Source: Nocardioides kongjuensis (lineage in GTDB: Bacteria; Actinomycetota; Actinomycetes; Propionibacteriales; Nocardioidaceae). From it: 64,000 nucleotides of DNA. The stretch's first letter is position 1. Every line of letters starts with the position of its first letter. Below, in pieces: positions 25,052-33,587 of this stretch. Position numbers and translations under genes: made by a program. The notes under the pieces were generated by a model. It made no database searches. It had not been told where the DNA came from and worked only from the letters and a program-made list of their open reading frames with translations. The DNA lies in NCBI RefSeq assembly GCF_013409625.1, contig NZ_JACCBF010000001.1:434001-498000 (forward strand). Direction: 5' to 3'.

Positions 25052-26219
25052 GCGGGCGCTGGTCGCCGAGACGGAGGAGTTCGTCCGCCGTGAGGTGCTG
25101 CCGATCGAGGACGAGCACGACGGCGACGTGGAGGCGGCCGGTGGCGAGGACCTGCGCCGCGAGCTGCAGGCGAAGGCCGCCGCGGCGGGGCTGCTCTCGC
25201 CCCACGGGCCGGTCGACTGCGGCGGCCTCGGGCTGGGGATGGTGGATCGGGCCCCGGTCTTCGAGGCGGCCGGGCGTGGGCTGTTCGGCCCGATGGCACT
25301 GAACATCAACGCCCCCGACGAGGGCAACATCCACCTGCTCGACCACGTCGCGACCCCCTCGCAGCGGGACCGGTTCCTGCGGCCCCTCGTCGCGGGCACG
25401 GTGCGCTCGGCGTTCGCGATGACCGAGCCGGCGCCCGGCGCCGGGGCGGACCCCTCGATGCTGACGACCCGCGCCACGAGGGTCGACGGGGGCTGGGTCG
25501 TCAACGGCCACAAGTGGTTCATCACCGGCGCCGACGGCGCGGGCTTCTTCATCGTGATGGCCCGCACGAGCGGCGAGCCGGGAGCCGCCGGCGGCGCGAC
25601 CATGCTGCTCGCTCCGGCCGACACACCCGGGGTCGAGGTGGTGCGACACATCGGGACCGTGGACCGCTCGATGCTCGGCGGTCACTGCGAGATGCGGTTC
25701 ACCGACGTCTTCGTGCCCGACGAGGACGTGCTCGGCGGCGTCGACGAGGGCTTCCGCTACGCCCAGGTGCGCCTGGGGCCGGCCCGGATGACCCACGTGA
25801 TGCGCTGGTCCGGTGCGGCTCGCCGTGCCCACGAGGTCGCGGTGGGCCACGTCGCCGGACGCGAGGCGTTCGGCGGCCGGCTCGCCGACCTCGGCATGAT
25901 GCAGCAGCTGATCGCCGACAACGAGATCGACCTCGCCGCGACCCGCGCGCTGCTGCTGGCGGCCTGTCGTGAGCTCGACGACGGGGGTCGGGCCTCCGAG
26001 GCCACCTCGATCGCGAAGACCTTCGCCGCCGAGGCGCTGCACCGGGTCGTGGACCGGGCGACGCAGATGTGCGGCGGGCTGGGGGTCTCCCGTGACCTGC
26101 CGGTGGCGCGGATCGCCCGCGAGATCCGTCCCTTCCGCATCTACGACGGTCCTTCCGAGGTGCACCGCTGGTCGATCGCCAAGCGCGCCGTGCGTCGCAT
26201 CGCCGGTGGTGGGCGATGA
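25041..26219 (+). CDS. ACAD10/ACAD11-type acyl-CoA dehydrogenase (second copy)
   Basis: A 392-residue ACAD with NAPDEGNIHLLDHVATPSQ, FAMTEPAPGAGADPSML and DGPSEVHRWSIAKRAVR. This group matches the dehydrogenase at 8163 rather than the FadE at 5941. The start is uncertain: GTG 25041 overlaps the SDR stop by 11 bases, while GTG 25032 adds three residues. It overlaps the following kinase gene by 4 bases, repeating the kinase/ACAD pairing in reverse order. Confidence 0.87.
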   Translation: MSAERALVAETEEFVRREVLPIEDEHDGDVEAAGGEDLRRELQAKAAAAGLLSPHGPVDCGGLGLGMVDRAPVFEAAGRGLFGPMALNINAPDEGNIHLLDHVATPSQRDRFLRPLVAGTVRSAFAMTEPAPGAGADPSMLTTRATRVDGGWVVNGHKWFITGADGAGFFIVMARTSGEPGAAGGATMLLAPADTPGVEVVRHIGTVDRSMLGGHCEMRFTDVFVPDEDVLGGVDEGFRYAQVRLGPARMTHVMRWSGAARRAHEVAVGHVAGREAFGGRLADLGMMQQLIADNEIDLAATRALLLAACRELDDGGRASEATSIAKTFAAEALHRVVDRATQMCGGLGVSRDLPVARIAREIRPFRIYDGPSEVHRWSIAKRAVRRIAGGGR

Positions 26220-27241
26220 GCGAGCTGACCGCTGCCGAGCTGGCCGCCGTCGCCGACCGCCTCGACCTCGCCGGCGTCAGCACGGCCGGCCCGTTGACCT
26301 CGGACCTGATCGCCGGTGGCCGGTCGAACCTGACCTACGCGATCACCGACGGCCGCACCCGGTGGGTGCTGCGCACCCCACCCCGCGCCGGCCGGACCGC
26401 GTCGGCCCACGACGTGGCCCGCGAGCACCGGGTCACCGCAGCGCTGATGTCCTCCGGCGTCCCGGTCGCCGACGCGGTGCTGCTCTGCGAGGACGAGGCC
26501 GTGCTCGGCGTGCCATTCACGGTCAGTGGCTTCGTCGACGGCGTCGCGATCCGGACCCAGGCCGACCTGGCGTCGTACGACGACGACCGGCTCGCCACCG
26601 TGGTCGACAGCCTGCTGGAGACCCTGGCCGCGCTGCACGGCGTCGACCACGTCGCTGCGGGCCTGGAGACCTTCGGCCGGCCCGACGGCTACGCCGCTCG
26701 CCAGCTGCGACGATGGTCGGGACAGTGGGACACCGTCGGTGAGGAGCGCCTCGACGGCCTGGCCCGCGAGGTCGTCGCCCGGCTGACCGCGGCCCTGCCC
26801 GAGCAGCGCGCCACCGCGGTCGTGCACGGCGACTACCGCGTCGACAACACCCTCCTGGCGCCGCCCGGCACGGCTCGGGCCGACCGCGTCGCCGCCGTCG
26901 TCGACTGGGAGCTGTCCACCATCGGTGACCCCGTCGCCGACGTCGCGATGATGTGCGCCTACCGCCACCCGCCGTTCGACCTCGTCGTCGGCGCTCCCAG
27001 TGCGTGGACCAGCCCCCGCCTGCCCTCGGTCGACGACCTCGCCACCGGCTACGAGCGGGTCGGCGGCGTCGCCCTCGAGCACTGGGACTTCCACCGGGCC
27101 CTCGCCTGCTTCAAGGTCGCGGTCATCTCAGCCGGCATCGACCACCGGCGGCTGGCTGGCTCGGGTTCGGGCACCGGCTTCGACACGGCCGGCGAGGCGG
27201 TCGAGCCCTATCTCGAACAGGCAGCCCGGCTCGTTCGGTGA
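26216..27241 (+). CDS. APH-type phosphotransferase (second copy), ACAD partner
   Basis: A 341-residue kinase of the aminoglycoside phosphotransferase fold, with GGRSNLTYAI, a WVLRTPP lysine-strand equivalent (Arg in place of Lys), VVHGDYRVDNTLL and VVDWELSTIGDPVADVAMM. The last block is typical of the ACAD10/11 kinase group. It differs clearly from the kinase at 7134, so the pair is not a recent copy. It is probably the kinase for a second hydroxyacyl-CoA or another chain length. It is the last gene of the run from 21991. Confidence 0.84.
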   Translation: MSELTAAELAAVADRLDLAGVSTAGPLTSDLIAGGRSNLTYAITDGRTRWVLRTPPRAGRTASAHDVAREHRVTAALMSSGVPVADAVLLCEDEAVLGVPFTVSGFVDGVAIRTQADLASYDDDRLATVVDSLLETLAALHGVDHVAAGLETFGRPDGYAARQLRRWSGQWDTVGEERLDGLAREVVARLTAALPEQRATAVVHGDYRVDNTLLAPPGTARADRVAAVVDWELSTIGDPVADVAMMCAYRHPPFDLVVGAPSAWTSPRLPSVDDLATGYERVGGVALEHWDFHRALACFKVAVISAGIDHRRLAGSGSGTGFDTAGEAVEPYLEQAARLVR

Positions 27242-27314
27242 GGGGTGACGCGGTCAGGTCCCGTGCGCAGAGGCGGTGACTGTCACCGGGGCGTCGGTGT
27301 CGCACGGCTGGGCC

Positions 27315-27440
27315 GCGCATCGCGACCCGGATGTTGTCGGTGATGCGGGCCGCCAGCAGGTCGGTGAGGACCGGGTCGCCGTCCAGCTCCGGGATCTCCG
27401 CCAGCATCCGCTCGACGAGGTGACCGGCGAGCCCGTTCAT
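27315..27440 (-). pseudogene. Remnant of a PucR-type regulator (N-terminal end only)
   Basis: Downstream of the permease stop, a frame from ATG 27440 codes 42 residues (MNGLAGHLVERMLAEIPELDG, then DPVLTDLLAARITDNIRVAMR) that look like the first helices of PucR/CdaR-family regulators. After that the reading loses any protein character and runs antisense into the kinase gene. A complete regulator of this type has several hundred residues, so this appears to be a truncated leftover of an operon regulator. The rest of 27242-27448 holds nothing else I can recognise. Confidence 0.5.
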
Positions 27441-27448
27441 CTCGCCGG

Positions 27449-28879
27449 TCAGCGCACCGCCTGCTCGTCCGCGTCGAGGTCCGGGGTCCGTTCGGCGCCG
27501 GTACGACGGGCGCGGACCACGCCGAGGGCGGCGACCACCGGGAGCGGCGCCAGCAGGGCCCAGTTCACCCAGTCGGTGCGTCCGGTCAGCAGGTCGAGGT
27601 TGGACAGCATGAGGCAGCCGCCCGCGACGAGTCCGGCCAGGCCGAGCAGCGGCGCGACCACGACGCGCAGCGCGCTGTGACCGCGTCGGTCGCGCAGGAA
27701 GAACCGGACGATGCTCACCATGCACACGGCCTGGAGCGCGACGACGCCGATGATTCCCGCACCGTTGGTCCACAGCAGGAGCTCGAGATAGGGGTCGCCC
27801 TGCAGGACGAGGGTCAGGACGACGAGCGTCAGGGAGGCGAGGGTGGTCACCATGCTGGCGTTGGCGGGGGAGCGGAAGCGCGGGTGGGTCCGCCCGAGGC
27901 GGGCCGGGAGCATCCCGTCGCGGCCGAGCGCGAACAGGTACCGCGACGTGGCGTTGTGGAAGGCGACGGTGGCGGCCAGGATGCTGGTCACGATCAGCGC
28001 CTCCATGGTGTGCTGCGCCCACGGGCCGAGGTAGGAGTCGGCGAGCATGAAGTACAGCCCCTGGAAGGCGTCGGACAGCGCGTACTCCTCGAGGCCGGGC
28101 ACGCCGAGCGCGGCGACGGCGATCCACGCGATGAAGCCGTAGAAGAGCGCGAGGAAGCCGACGGCGGCGTACGTCGCGCGGGGCACCGTGCGCTCGGGGT
28201 CGCGGGCCTCCTCGGCGTAGATCGCGGTGCCCTCGAAGCCGATGAACGCACCCAAGGCCAGCACGAACATGGCGCCGCTGGAGCCGTTGAAGACGTGGCT
28301 CGGCTCGAACGGCACGGCCGCCTGGTCGGGTGCCCCGTCGGTCACCAGCACCGCCACGGCGAGCACGACCAGGATGAGCACCTCGAGTGACATGAGGACG
28401 GCGAGCACCCGGGCCCCGATGTCGATCTGGCGGTAGCCCAGGAACGCCACGACGACAACGCCGGCCAGTGCCCACACCGACCAGTGGGCGTGCAGGCCGA
28501 GCAGGTCGTCGGAGGTGGTCGTGGCGTAGAAGCCGAGGAAGCCGTAGAAGCCCGCGCAGATCAGGCCGTAGGACAGCAGCGCCACCAAGGCCGCCGCGCC
28601 TCCGGCGCGCGGGCCGAGACCCCGGCCGATGAACGCGTAGAAGGCGCCGGCGTTGCGCACGTGCTGGGCGAAGGCGGTGAACCCGGCCGCGCACAGCACG
28701 TAGACGACGCCGCTGAACACGTAGGCGCCCGGCGTGCCGATTCCGCCGAGGCGGAAGGCGAGGGGAGCGGCGCCCGCCATCACGGCCAGCGGAGCCGCAG
28801 CGGCGACGACGAAGAAGAAGATGTCGAAGGCGCCCAGCTTGCCGGAGGCGAGGCCGGTCCGGTCCTCCGGCGTGCTCAC
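27449..28879 (-). CDS. APC family amino acid permease
   Basis: A 476-residue protein with about 12 membrane segments. The N-terminal stretch GAFDIFFFVVAAAAPLAVMAGAAPLAF and the GFEGTAIYAEEARDPERTVPRATY loop are characteristic of the amino acid/polyamine/organocation family. It starts at GTG 28879, overlapping the amidase stop by 4 bases. Import of an amino acid, amine or amide used by the amidase is likely. The identity of the substrate is not visible. Confidence 0.9.
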   Translation of the reverse strand: MSTPEDRTGLASGKLGAFDIFFFVVAAAAPLAVMAGAAPLAFRLGGIGTPGAYVFSGVVYVLCAAGFTAFAQHVRNAGAFYAFIGRGLGPRAGGAAALVALLSYGLICAGFYGFLGFYATTTSDDLLGLHAHWSVWALAGVVVVAFLGYRQIDIGARVLAVLMSLEVLILVVLAVAVLVTDGAPDQAAVPFEPSHVFNGSSGAMFVLALGAFIGFEGTAIYAEEARDPERTVPRATYAAVGFLALFYGFIAWIAVAALGVPGLEEYALSDAFQGLYFMLADSYLGPWAQHTMEALIVTSILAATVAFHNATSRYLFALGRDGMLPARLGRTHPRFRSPANASMVTTLASLTLVVLTLVLQGDPYLELLLWTNGAGIIGVVALQAVCMVSIVRFFLRDRRGHSALRVVVAPLLGLAGLVAGGCLMLSNLDLLTGRTDWVNWALLAPLPVVAALGVVRARRTGAERTPDLDADEQAVR

Positions 28880-30297
28880 CGAGCCGCTCCGTCCGTGACG
28901 CCCGCGATCGTGGGCCACCACGAGGGATCCGTCCACAGTCCGAGCTCCTGCTCCAGCGCGGCCCCGACGCCGAAGACGGTCGCGTCGTCGTAGGTCCGGC
29001 CCACGATCTGGACGCCCGTGGGTACGCCGTTGGGCGCGATCCCCGACGGCACGGCGAGCACGGGGACCCGCCCGATCACGTTGAACGGCAGCGTCATCAG
29101 CTTGTCGAACACCGCTCGGGTGTCGGTGCCGGGCTCGTCGGCGGCGAAGCCGGTGGTCGCGATGGTGGGGCACAGGAGGACGTCGTGGTCGGTCATCAGC
29201 TCCGCGAAGGGCCGGTAGAAGGCCGACTCGGCGACCAGCCCCTGGACGTGGTCGCCCGCACTCGACGCGGCCGCGGCGAAGGCCCGGGTGTAGGGCATCA
29301 GCTGGTCGGCGCGCGTCGGGTCGCCGTGCAGCACCTCCTCGATGAACGGGCCCATGATCGCCCCGAAGTGCGGCCACGCGGTGTCCAGGACCCGTTGCGG
29401 TCCCCACGGCAGGTCGACCTGCTCGACGACGGCACCCGCGTCCTTGAGCGCCGCGGCAACGGCGCGGGTGTTGGCCTCGACGGCCGGGTCGACGTCGTAC
29501 CCGCCGAGGTCCGGGCACAGCGCGACCCGGACCCCCTCGAGACTGCGGACGACGCCCGCGACGTGGGCGCTGTCGCGCAGTGATGCGGCGTCTCCGACCC
29601 ACGGCCCGGAGATCACGTCCTGGAGGAGGGCGACGTCGGCGACGCTGCGCCCCATCGGACCGTCGGCGCAGTAGGTGTCGGAGTTGAAGGGGGCCAGGCC
29701 GGGCACACGGCCGAAGGGCGGCTTGAAGCCGACCACGCCGCAGAAGGAGGAGGGGATCCGGATCGAGCCGCCGATGTCGGACCCGGTGGCCAGCACGGTC
29801 GACCCCGCCGCGAGCACCGCGCCCGCGCCGCCGGAGGACCCGCCCGGCGCCAGGTCGGTGTTCCACGGGTTTCGGGTGACGCCCCACAGCTTCGTGTGGG
29901 TGACCGGCGCGCAGCAGTACTCCGGTGTCGTCGTCCGGCCGTGGACCACGGCGCCGGCGTCGATGATCCGGTCCACGATCGGGTGGGTCTCGGTGGCGAC
30001 GTGGCCCTGCTCGAGGAGGCAGCCCTCCTCCTGCAGGTGTCCGGTGATGGGCTGCTCCTCCTTGAGCATCAGTGGGATGCCCTCCAGGGGCCGCAGCGGC
30101 TCGCCGGCGGCGATCCGCTCCTGGGAGACGACGGCGGCCGCACGAGCCTCGTCGAGCCACTGCTCGGTGACGGCGTTGATGACCGGCTCGGTGACCGCGG
30201 TCCGCGCGATCACCGCCTCGAGCAGGTCGATGGGAGAGAGCTCGCGGCGCCGGAACATCTCGGCTGCCCGCGTCGCGGTGATTCGGAACAGGTCCAC
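28876..30297 (-). CDS. Amidase (amidase signature family)
   Basis: A 473-residue amidase-signature enzyme. The Ser-Ser-Lys triad is visible: Lys in GIPLMLKEEQPI, Ser in GGSSGGAGA and Ser in ATGSDIGGSIRIPSSFCG. The start is placed at GTG 30297 because GGAGG lies 5 bases upstream; a longer open frame would begin inside the palindrome at 30313-30347. It hydrolyses a carboxamide to acid and ammonia. It forms an operon with the permease and is divergent from a TetR gene. Confidence 0.9.
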   Translation of the reverse strand: MDLFRITATRAAEMFRRRELSPIDLLEAVIARTAVTEPVINAVTEQWLDEARAAAVVSQERIAAGEPLRPLEGIPLMLKEEQPITGHLQEEGCLLEQGHVATETHPIVDRIIDAGAVVHGRTTTPEYCCAPVTHTKLWGVTRNPWNTDLAPGGSSGGAGAVLAAGSTVLATGSDIGGSIRIPSSFCGVVGFKPPFGRVPGLAPFNSDTYCADGPMGRSVADVALLQDVISGPWVGDAASLRDSAHVAGVVRSLEGVRVALCPDLGGYDVDPAVEANTRAVAAALKDAGAVVEQVDLPWGPQRVLDTAWPHFGAIMGPFIEEVLHGDPTRADQLMPYTRAFAAAASSAGDHVQGLVAESAFYRPFAELMTDHDVLLCPTIATTGFAADEPGTDTRAVFDKLMTLPFNVIGRVPVLAVPSGIAPNGVPTGVQIVGRTYDDATVFGVGAALEQELGLWTDPSWWPTIAGVTDGAAR

Positions 30298-30312
30298 GGT
30301 GGCCTCCACGAA

Positions 30313-30347
30313 GTCCGTACACCGTACGGTCCGTACGGTGTACGGAC
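30313..30347. promoter_or_regulatory. Perfect 35-bp palindromic operator
   Basis: Two exact 17-bp arms (GTCCGTACACCGTACGG and its complement) flank one central T. Each arm itself contains CGTAC elements, so two dimers could bind. It lies between the divergent amidase (start 30297) and TetR (start 30362) genes and is almost surely the operator of that TetR protein. Confidence 0.85.
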
Positions 30348-30349
30348 GA

Positions 30350-30355
30350 TAACGT
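30350..30355 (+). promoter_or_regulatory. -10 element of the TetR gene at 30362
   Basis: TAACGT stands 6 bases before the ATG, directly after the palindrome. The spacing implies a leaderless transcript. Confidence 0.55.
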
Positions 30356-30361
30356 GGCGCC

Positions 30362-30985
30362 ATGACGGCACGTCAAGAGGTCGACCGGGAAAAGTCCGAG
30401 GGGCGGCAGTACGTCAGTCGCGACGACGTCGTCGAGGCTGCCTTCGCGCTCGCCGAGAGCGAAGGGCTCGACGCGCTGACGATGCGCCGGCTCGCCGCCC
30501 GTCTCGGCCGGGCGCCGATGAGCCTGTACACGCACGTGAAGAACCGGGAGGACCTGGTCGACGCGATGGTCGAGCGGCTGATCGCCCGCCTCGACCTCGG
30601 CGAGCGTCCCGGTGAGACCTGGCAGGAGGCGCTGCGCACCGCTCTCGCCGGCTACCGCGACCTCGCCGTGCGGTCTCCCCGGGTGTTCGAGCTGCTGGCC
30701 CTGGCGCCCTACGACTCCTCGCCCGTCAGCCCCCACCTCGCCCGGATGATCGCCCGGCTGGAGCGCGGCGGGCTGGACCCCGACCAGGCGCGCCAGGTCC
30801 TCGGCATCGTCGACGCCTATGCGTCCGGCTTCCTGGTGGTCTGGGCGCGCACCCGGTTCGAGGGGACCACTGCTGCCGCGGACGTGCCCTCGAGTGTCGC
30901 CGGACTGCGGGACCTGGCGACCTTCGAACCGGGGCTCGAGGCGCTCATCGCGGGCCTCGACGCGACGCTGGTCCGTGTTCCCTAG
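30362..30985 (+). CDS. TetR family regulator (TetR C-terminal domain class 1 type)
   Basis: A 207-residue protein with helix-turn-helix ALTMRRLAARLGRAPMSLYTHVKNREDLVD (about residues 39-68). The arrangement RLGRAPMSLYTHVKNRE is typical of the TetR/TetR_C group rather than the BetI group. It is divergent from the amidase-permease operon across the 35-bp palindrome and most likely represses that operon and itself. The DAO gene starts 10 bases after its stop but has its own -10 element. Confidence 0.88.
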   Translation: MTARQEVDREKSEGRQYVSRDDVVEAAFALAESEGLDALTMRRLAARLGRAPMSLYTHVKNREDLVDAMVERLIARLDLGERPGETWQEALRTALAGYRDLAVRSPRVFELLALAPYDSSPVSPHLARMIARLERGGLDPDQARQVLGIVDAYASGFLVVWARTRFEGTTAAADVPSSVAGLRDLATFEPGLEALIAGLDATLVRVP

Positions 30986-30988
30986 GCT
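30983..30988 (+). promoter_or_regulatory. -10 element of the DAO gene at 30996
   Basis: TAGGCT overlaps the TetR stop codon and stands 7 bases before the GTG start, a leaderless arrangement. Confidence 0.5.
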
Positions 30989-30995
30989 CGCCACC

Positions 30996-32384
30996 GTGAC
31001 CGAGACGACAGGCGCACGGACGACAGGCGGGGTCTCGTACTGGTGGGCCGACCTCGGCCTCCCCGAGCCGCAGGACCCGCTGCCCGGTGATGTCGAGGCC
31101 GACGTCGTCATCGTCGGGGCCGGCTACACCGGGCTGTGGACCGCGTACTACCTCGCCGGGCTGCGGCCCGACCTCGACGTGCGCGTCGTCGAGCAGCGGT
31201 TCGCCGGGTACGGTGCCTCGGGGCGCAACGGCGGATGGCTGTCGGCGTCGGTGACCGGTGGGCTCGACGGCTACGCGCGCACCCACCCGCGGGCCGACGT
31301 CGCCCGCTTCCAGCTGGCCATGAACGACGCGGTCGACGAGGTGATCCGGGTCGCCGAGCAGCACGGCATCGACGCGGAGGTGCGGCGGGGCGGCACCTTG
31401 CTGGTCGCCCGCAACGCCGCCCAGGCCGGGCGGGCGCGGCAGGCCGCGGAGACCGCCGAGCGGTGGCCGGAGACCGGTGCCCGGCTGCTGACCGCGGCCG
31501 AGGCCGACCGGCGGATCCGGGTCGCCGGGACGCAGGCCGCGATCTGGGAGCCGCACTGCGCGCGGATCAACCCCGCCCGGCTGGCCCATGGCCTCGCGCG
31601 GGTCGTGCGGGAGCGTGGGGTGCGGATCCACGAGGGCACGACCGTCCGCTCGATCGCCGCCGGCCAGGTGGAGACCGACCGCGGGACGGTCCGCGCGCGG
31701 CACGTGATCCGCGCGACCGAGGGGTTCACGGCCGGGCTCGCCGGCGAGCGCCGCACCTGGGTCCCGATGAACTCCTCGATGATCGTCACCGACCCGCTGC
31801 CCGAGGAGACGTGGGCCGGGATCGGCTGGGCGCACCACGACACCCTCGAGGACCTCGCCCACGTCTACTCCTACGCGCAGCGCACGCCGGACGGGAGGAT
31901 CGCGATCGGCGGGCGCGGCAACCCCTACCGCTTCGGCTCGCGCACCGACCTCGACGGCGACATCCCCGACCGCACCGTCCAGCACCTGCGTGGGGTGCTC
32001 TGCTCGTGGTTCCCGCAGCTGGCCGACGTCGGTATCGCCCATGCGTGGAGCGGCGTCCTGGGCGTGCCGCGCAACTGGCGCGCGACGGTCGCCTACGACG
32101 CCGCGAGCGGCCGGGGCTGGGCCGGCGGGTACGTCGGAACCGGCGTCACCGCGACCAACCTCGCCGGACGCACCCTCGCCGACCTGGTCGCGGGGGAGCG
32201 GACCGACCGCACCACGCTGCCGTGGGTCGACCAGCGGGCCCGGCCGTGGGAGCCGGAGCCGCTGCGCTGGCTCGGCATCCACGGCCTGTACCGCGCGTAC
32301 GGGCTGGCCGACCGGCTCGAGGCGCGCGGCGGGCGTCGTACGTCGTGGGTCGCGACGCTCGCGAACCGCGTCAGCGGTCGGTAG
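30996..32384 (+). CDS. FAD-dependent oxidoreductase of the DAO family (amine/amino acid oxidase)
   Basis: A 462-residue protein with an FAD fold (VVIVGAGYTGLWTAYYLA, from about residue 37), the GASGRNGGWLS motif common to gamma-glutamylputrescine and similar amine oxidases, and a C-terminal GYVGTGVTATNLAGRTLADLV FAD-closing segment. It likely oxidises the C-N bond of a secondary amine or amino acid. It follows the TetR gene with a 10-base gap, so control with the amidase operon is possible. Its last 14 bases overlap the end of the convergent acyltransferase gene. Confidence 0.87.
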   Translation: MTETTGARTTGGVSYWWADLGLPEPQDPLPGDVEADVVIVGAGYTGLWTAYYLAGLRPDLDVRVVEQRFAGYGASGRNGGWLSASVTGGLDGYARTHPRADVARFQLAMNDAVDEVIRVAEQHGIDAEVRRGGTLLVARNAAQAGRARQAAETAERWPETGARLLTAAEADRRIRVAGTQAAIWEPHCARINPARLAHGLARVVRERGVRIHEGTTVRSIAAGQVETDRGTVRARHVIRATEGFTAGLAGERRTWVPMNSSMIVTDPLPEETWAGIGWAHHDTLEDLAHVYSYAQRTPDGRIAIGGRGNPYRFGSRTDLDGDIPDRTVQHLRGVLCSWFPQLADVGIAHAWSGVLGVPRNWRATVAYDAASGRGWAGGYVGTGVTATNLAGRTLADLVAGERTDRTTLPWVDQRARPWEPEPLRWLGIHGLYRAYGLADRLEARGGRRTSWVATLANRVSGR

Positions 32385-32958
32385 CGCCTTCCTCGCGCAG
32401 CCGCGGCTCGGTGCGCAGCTCGGGCCTGATGCCCTGCTTGTCGGCGTAGAACGCACGCACCAGGTCCATGTCGGCGACCACGTCGCCGGTGGGGTGGAAG
32501 CTCGGTCCCATGCCGAGCGTGCGGGTCGGGCCGTCGACGAACCCGAGGGTGACCGGCAGCCCGGTCTGCTCGGCGATCCGGTAGAAGCCGGGCTTCCAGA
32601 ACTCACCCTTGCTGCGCGTGCCCTCGGGCGCGATGACGAGCTGGAAGGCGTCGTCCTCCTCGGCGGCCTTCAGCAGGGCACGGATGGTGGCGCCCGGGCT
32701 GGAGCGGTCGAGCGGGATGCCGCCGGTGCGGCGCAGCACCCAGCCGACCGGGCCGTTGAAGTAGTGCGCGGCGACGAGCACGCGCGGCCGGGCGCCGTTG
32801 GCCCACGCGATCGCCAGCATGGCGACCCAGTCCCACTGCGAGGTGTGCGGTGCGCCGACGAGGATCCCCGCCTCGGGGACGTCGCCGACCAGTCGCCACC
32901 GGGTAGCCCTGAGGGCCCCACGGGCGATCGAGCGGCGGACCCGCATCCTGTGTGCCAT
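32371..32958 (-). CDS. 1-acyl-glycerol-3-phosphate acyltransferase (PlsC family)
   Basis: A 195-residue acyltransferase. The H-x4-D motif reads HTSQWD and the second motif is PEGTRSKGEFW; both are complete. It acylates a glycerophosphate-type acceptor at the membrane. Small PlsC proteins of this length are common in actinobacteria beside the main enzyme. ATG 32958 is chosen because a TACGGT -10 element precedes it by 6 bases. A much longer upstream frame antisense to the flavin reductase is a GC-rich shadow. Confidence 0.85.
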   Translation of the reverse strand: MAHRMRVRRSIARGALRATRWRLVGDVPEAGILVGAPHTSQWDWVAMLAIAWANGARPRVLVAAHYFNGPVGWVLRRTGGIPLDRSSPGATIRALLKAAEEDDAFQLVIAPEGTRSKGEFWKPGFYRIAEQTGLPVTLGFVDGPTRTLGMGPSFHPTGDVVADMDLVRAFYADKQGIRPELRTEPRLREEGATDR

Positions 32959-32964
32959 GGCGTG

Positions 32965-32970
32965 ACCGTA
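32965..32970 (-). promoter_or_regulatory. -10 element of the acyltransferase gene
   Basis: TACGGT (reverse strand) stands 6 bases before ATG 32958, consistent with a leaderless transcript. Confidence 0.55.
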
Positions 32971-33033
32971 GCGCGTGGCCGGCGCGCTGTGACGTCCGCC
33001 ATGATGGCTGGACCTCAAGCCTGCTCGAGGTTC

Positions 33034-33039
33034 TAGCGT
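33034..33039 (+). promoter_or_regulatory. -10 element of the flavin reductase gene
   Basis: TAGCGT stands 7 bases before GTG 33047. It is back to back with the acyltransferase promoter. Confidence 0.55.
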
Positions 33040-33046
33040 CCTCACC

Positions 33047-33562
33047 GTGAACGGACCCCTCGCTGACCGGTTCAAGGCCGGATTCCGTCGCCACGCCGCC
33101 GGCGTGGCGCTCGTCGTGGGCGAGACCCCGGACGGGCCGGTGGGCGTCACCGTGTCGAGCCTCTCCTCGGTCAGTGCCGAACCTCCGCTGCTGTCCTTCT
33201 CGCTGGCTCGCACGAGCAGCGCGGGGCCACGGCTCGTGGGTTGCGACGCGCTGGCGGTGTTCGTGCTGGCTGCGACCCAGGCGGACCTGGCTGCGGCGTA
33301 CGCCGACCGGGAGGCCGAGCGCTTCACCCCTGGCCAGGGTTGGGTGCGCGAGGGAGGTCGACTGGTGCTGCCCGACGCGGTGGCGACCTTCCGCGGGCGT
33401 CCCGGGCACGTCATCGAGGCCGGTGGGTCGTGGGTGGTGCTGCTCGAGGTCGAGCGGGTCGACCTCGGGGCCGCCGCCCCGCCGCTGGTGCACCACGACC
33501 GCGCGTACTGGGTGCCCGCCGAGCTGCCCCGCACCCGTGCCCTGCGAGCGGCCGAGGGATAG
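33047..33562 (+). CDS. Flavin reductase-like, FMN-binding split-barrel protein
   Basis: A 171-residue flavin-reductase-domain protein. It starts with the usual FKAGFRRHAAGVALV stretch, has VGVTVSSLSSVSAEPPLLSFSL for flavin binding, and ends in a strand-rich region with LVHHDRAYWV. Such proteins supply reduced FMN to a two-component monooxygenase or act as reductases. No monooxygenase is next to it, so its partner is unknown. Confidence 0.85.
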   Translation: MNGPLADRFKAGFRRHAAGVALVVGETPDGPVGVTVSSLSSVSAEPPLLSFSLARTSSAGPRLVGCDALAVFVLAATQADLAAAYADREAERFTPGQGWVREGGRLVLPDAVATFRGRPGHVIEAGGSWVVLLEVERVDLGAAAPPLVHHDRAYWVPAELPRTRALRAAEG

Positions 33563-33587
33563 TCCCACCGCAGCGCGACGGTGGCGC

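Noticed and set aside
1..27241. Steroid degradation cluster
   Set aside because: Ltp2/DUF35-like, FadE-type and flavoprotein genes resemble steroid side-chain genes, but no ring hydroxylase, meta-cleavage dioxygenase or other ring-opening gene is present, so the substrate is left open.
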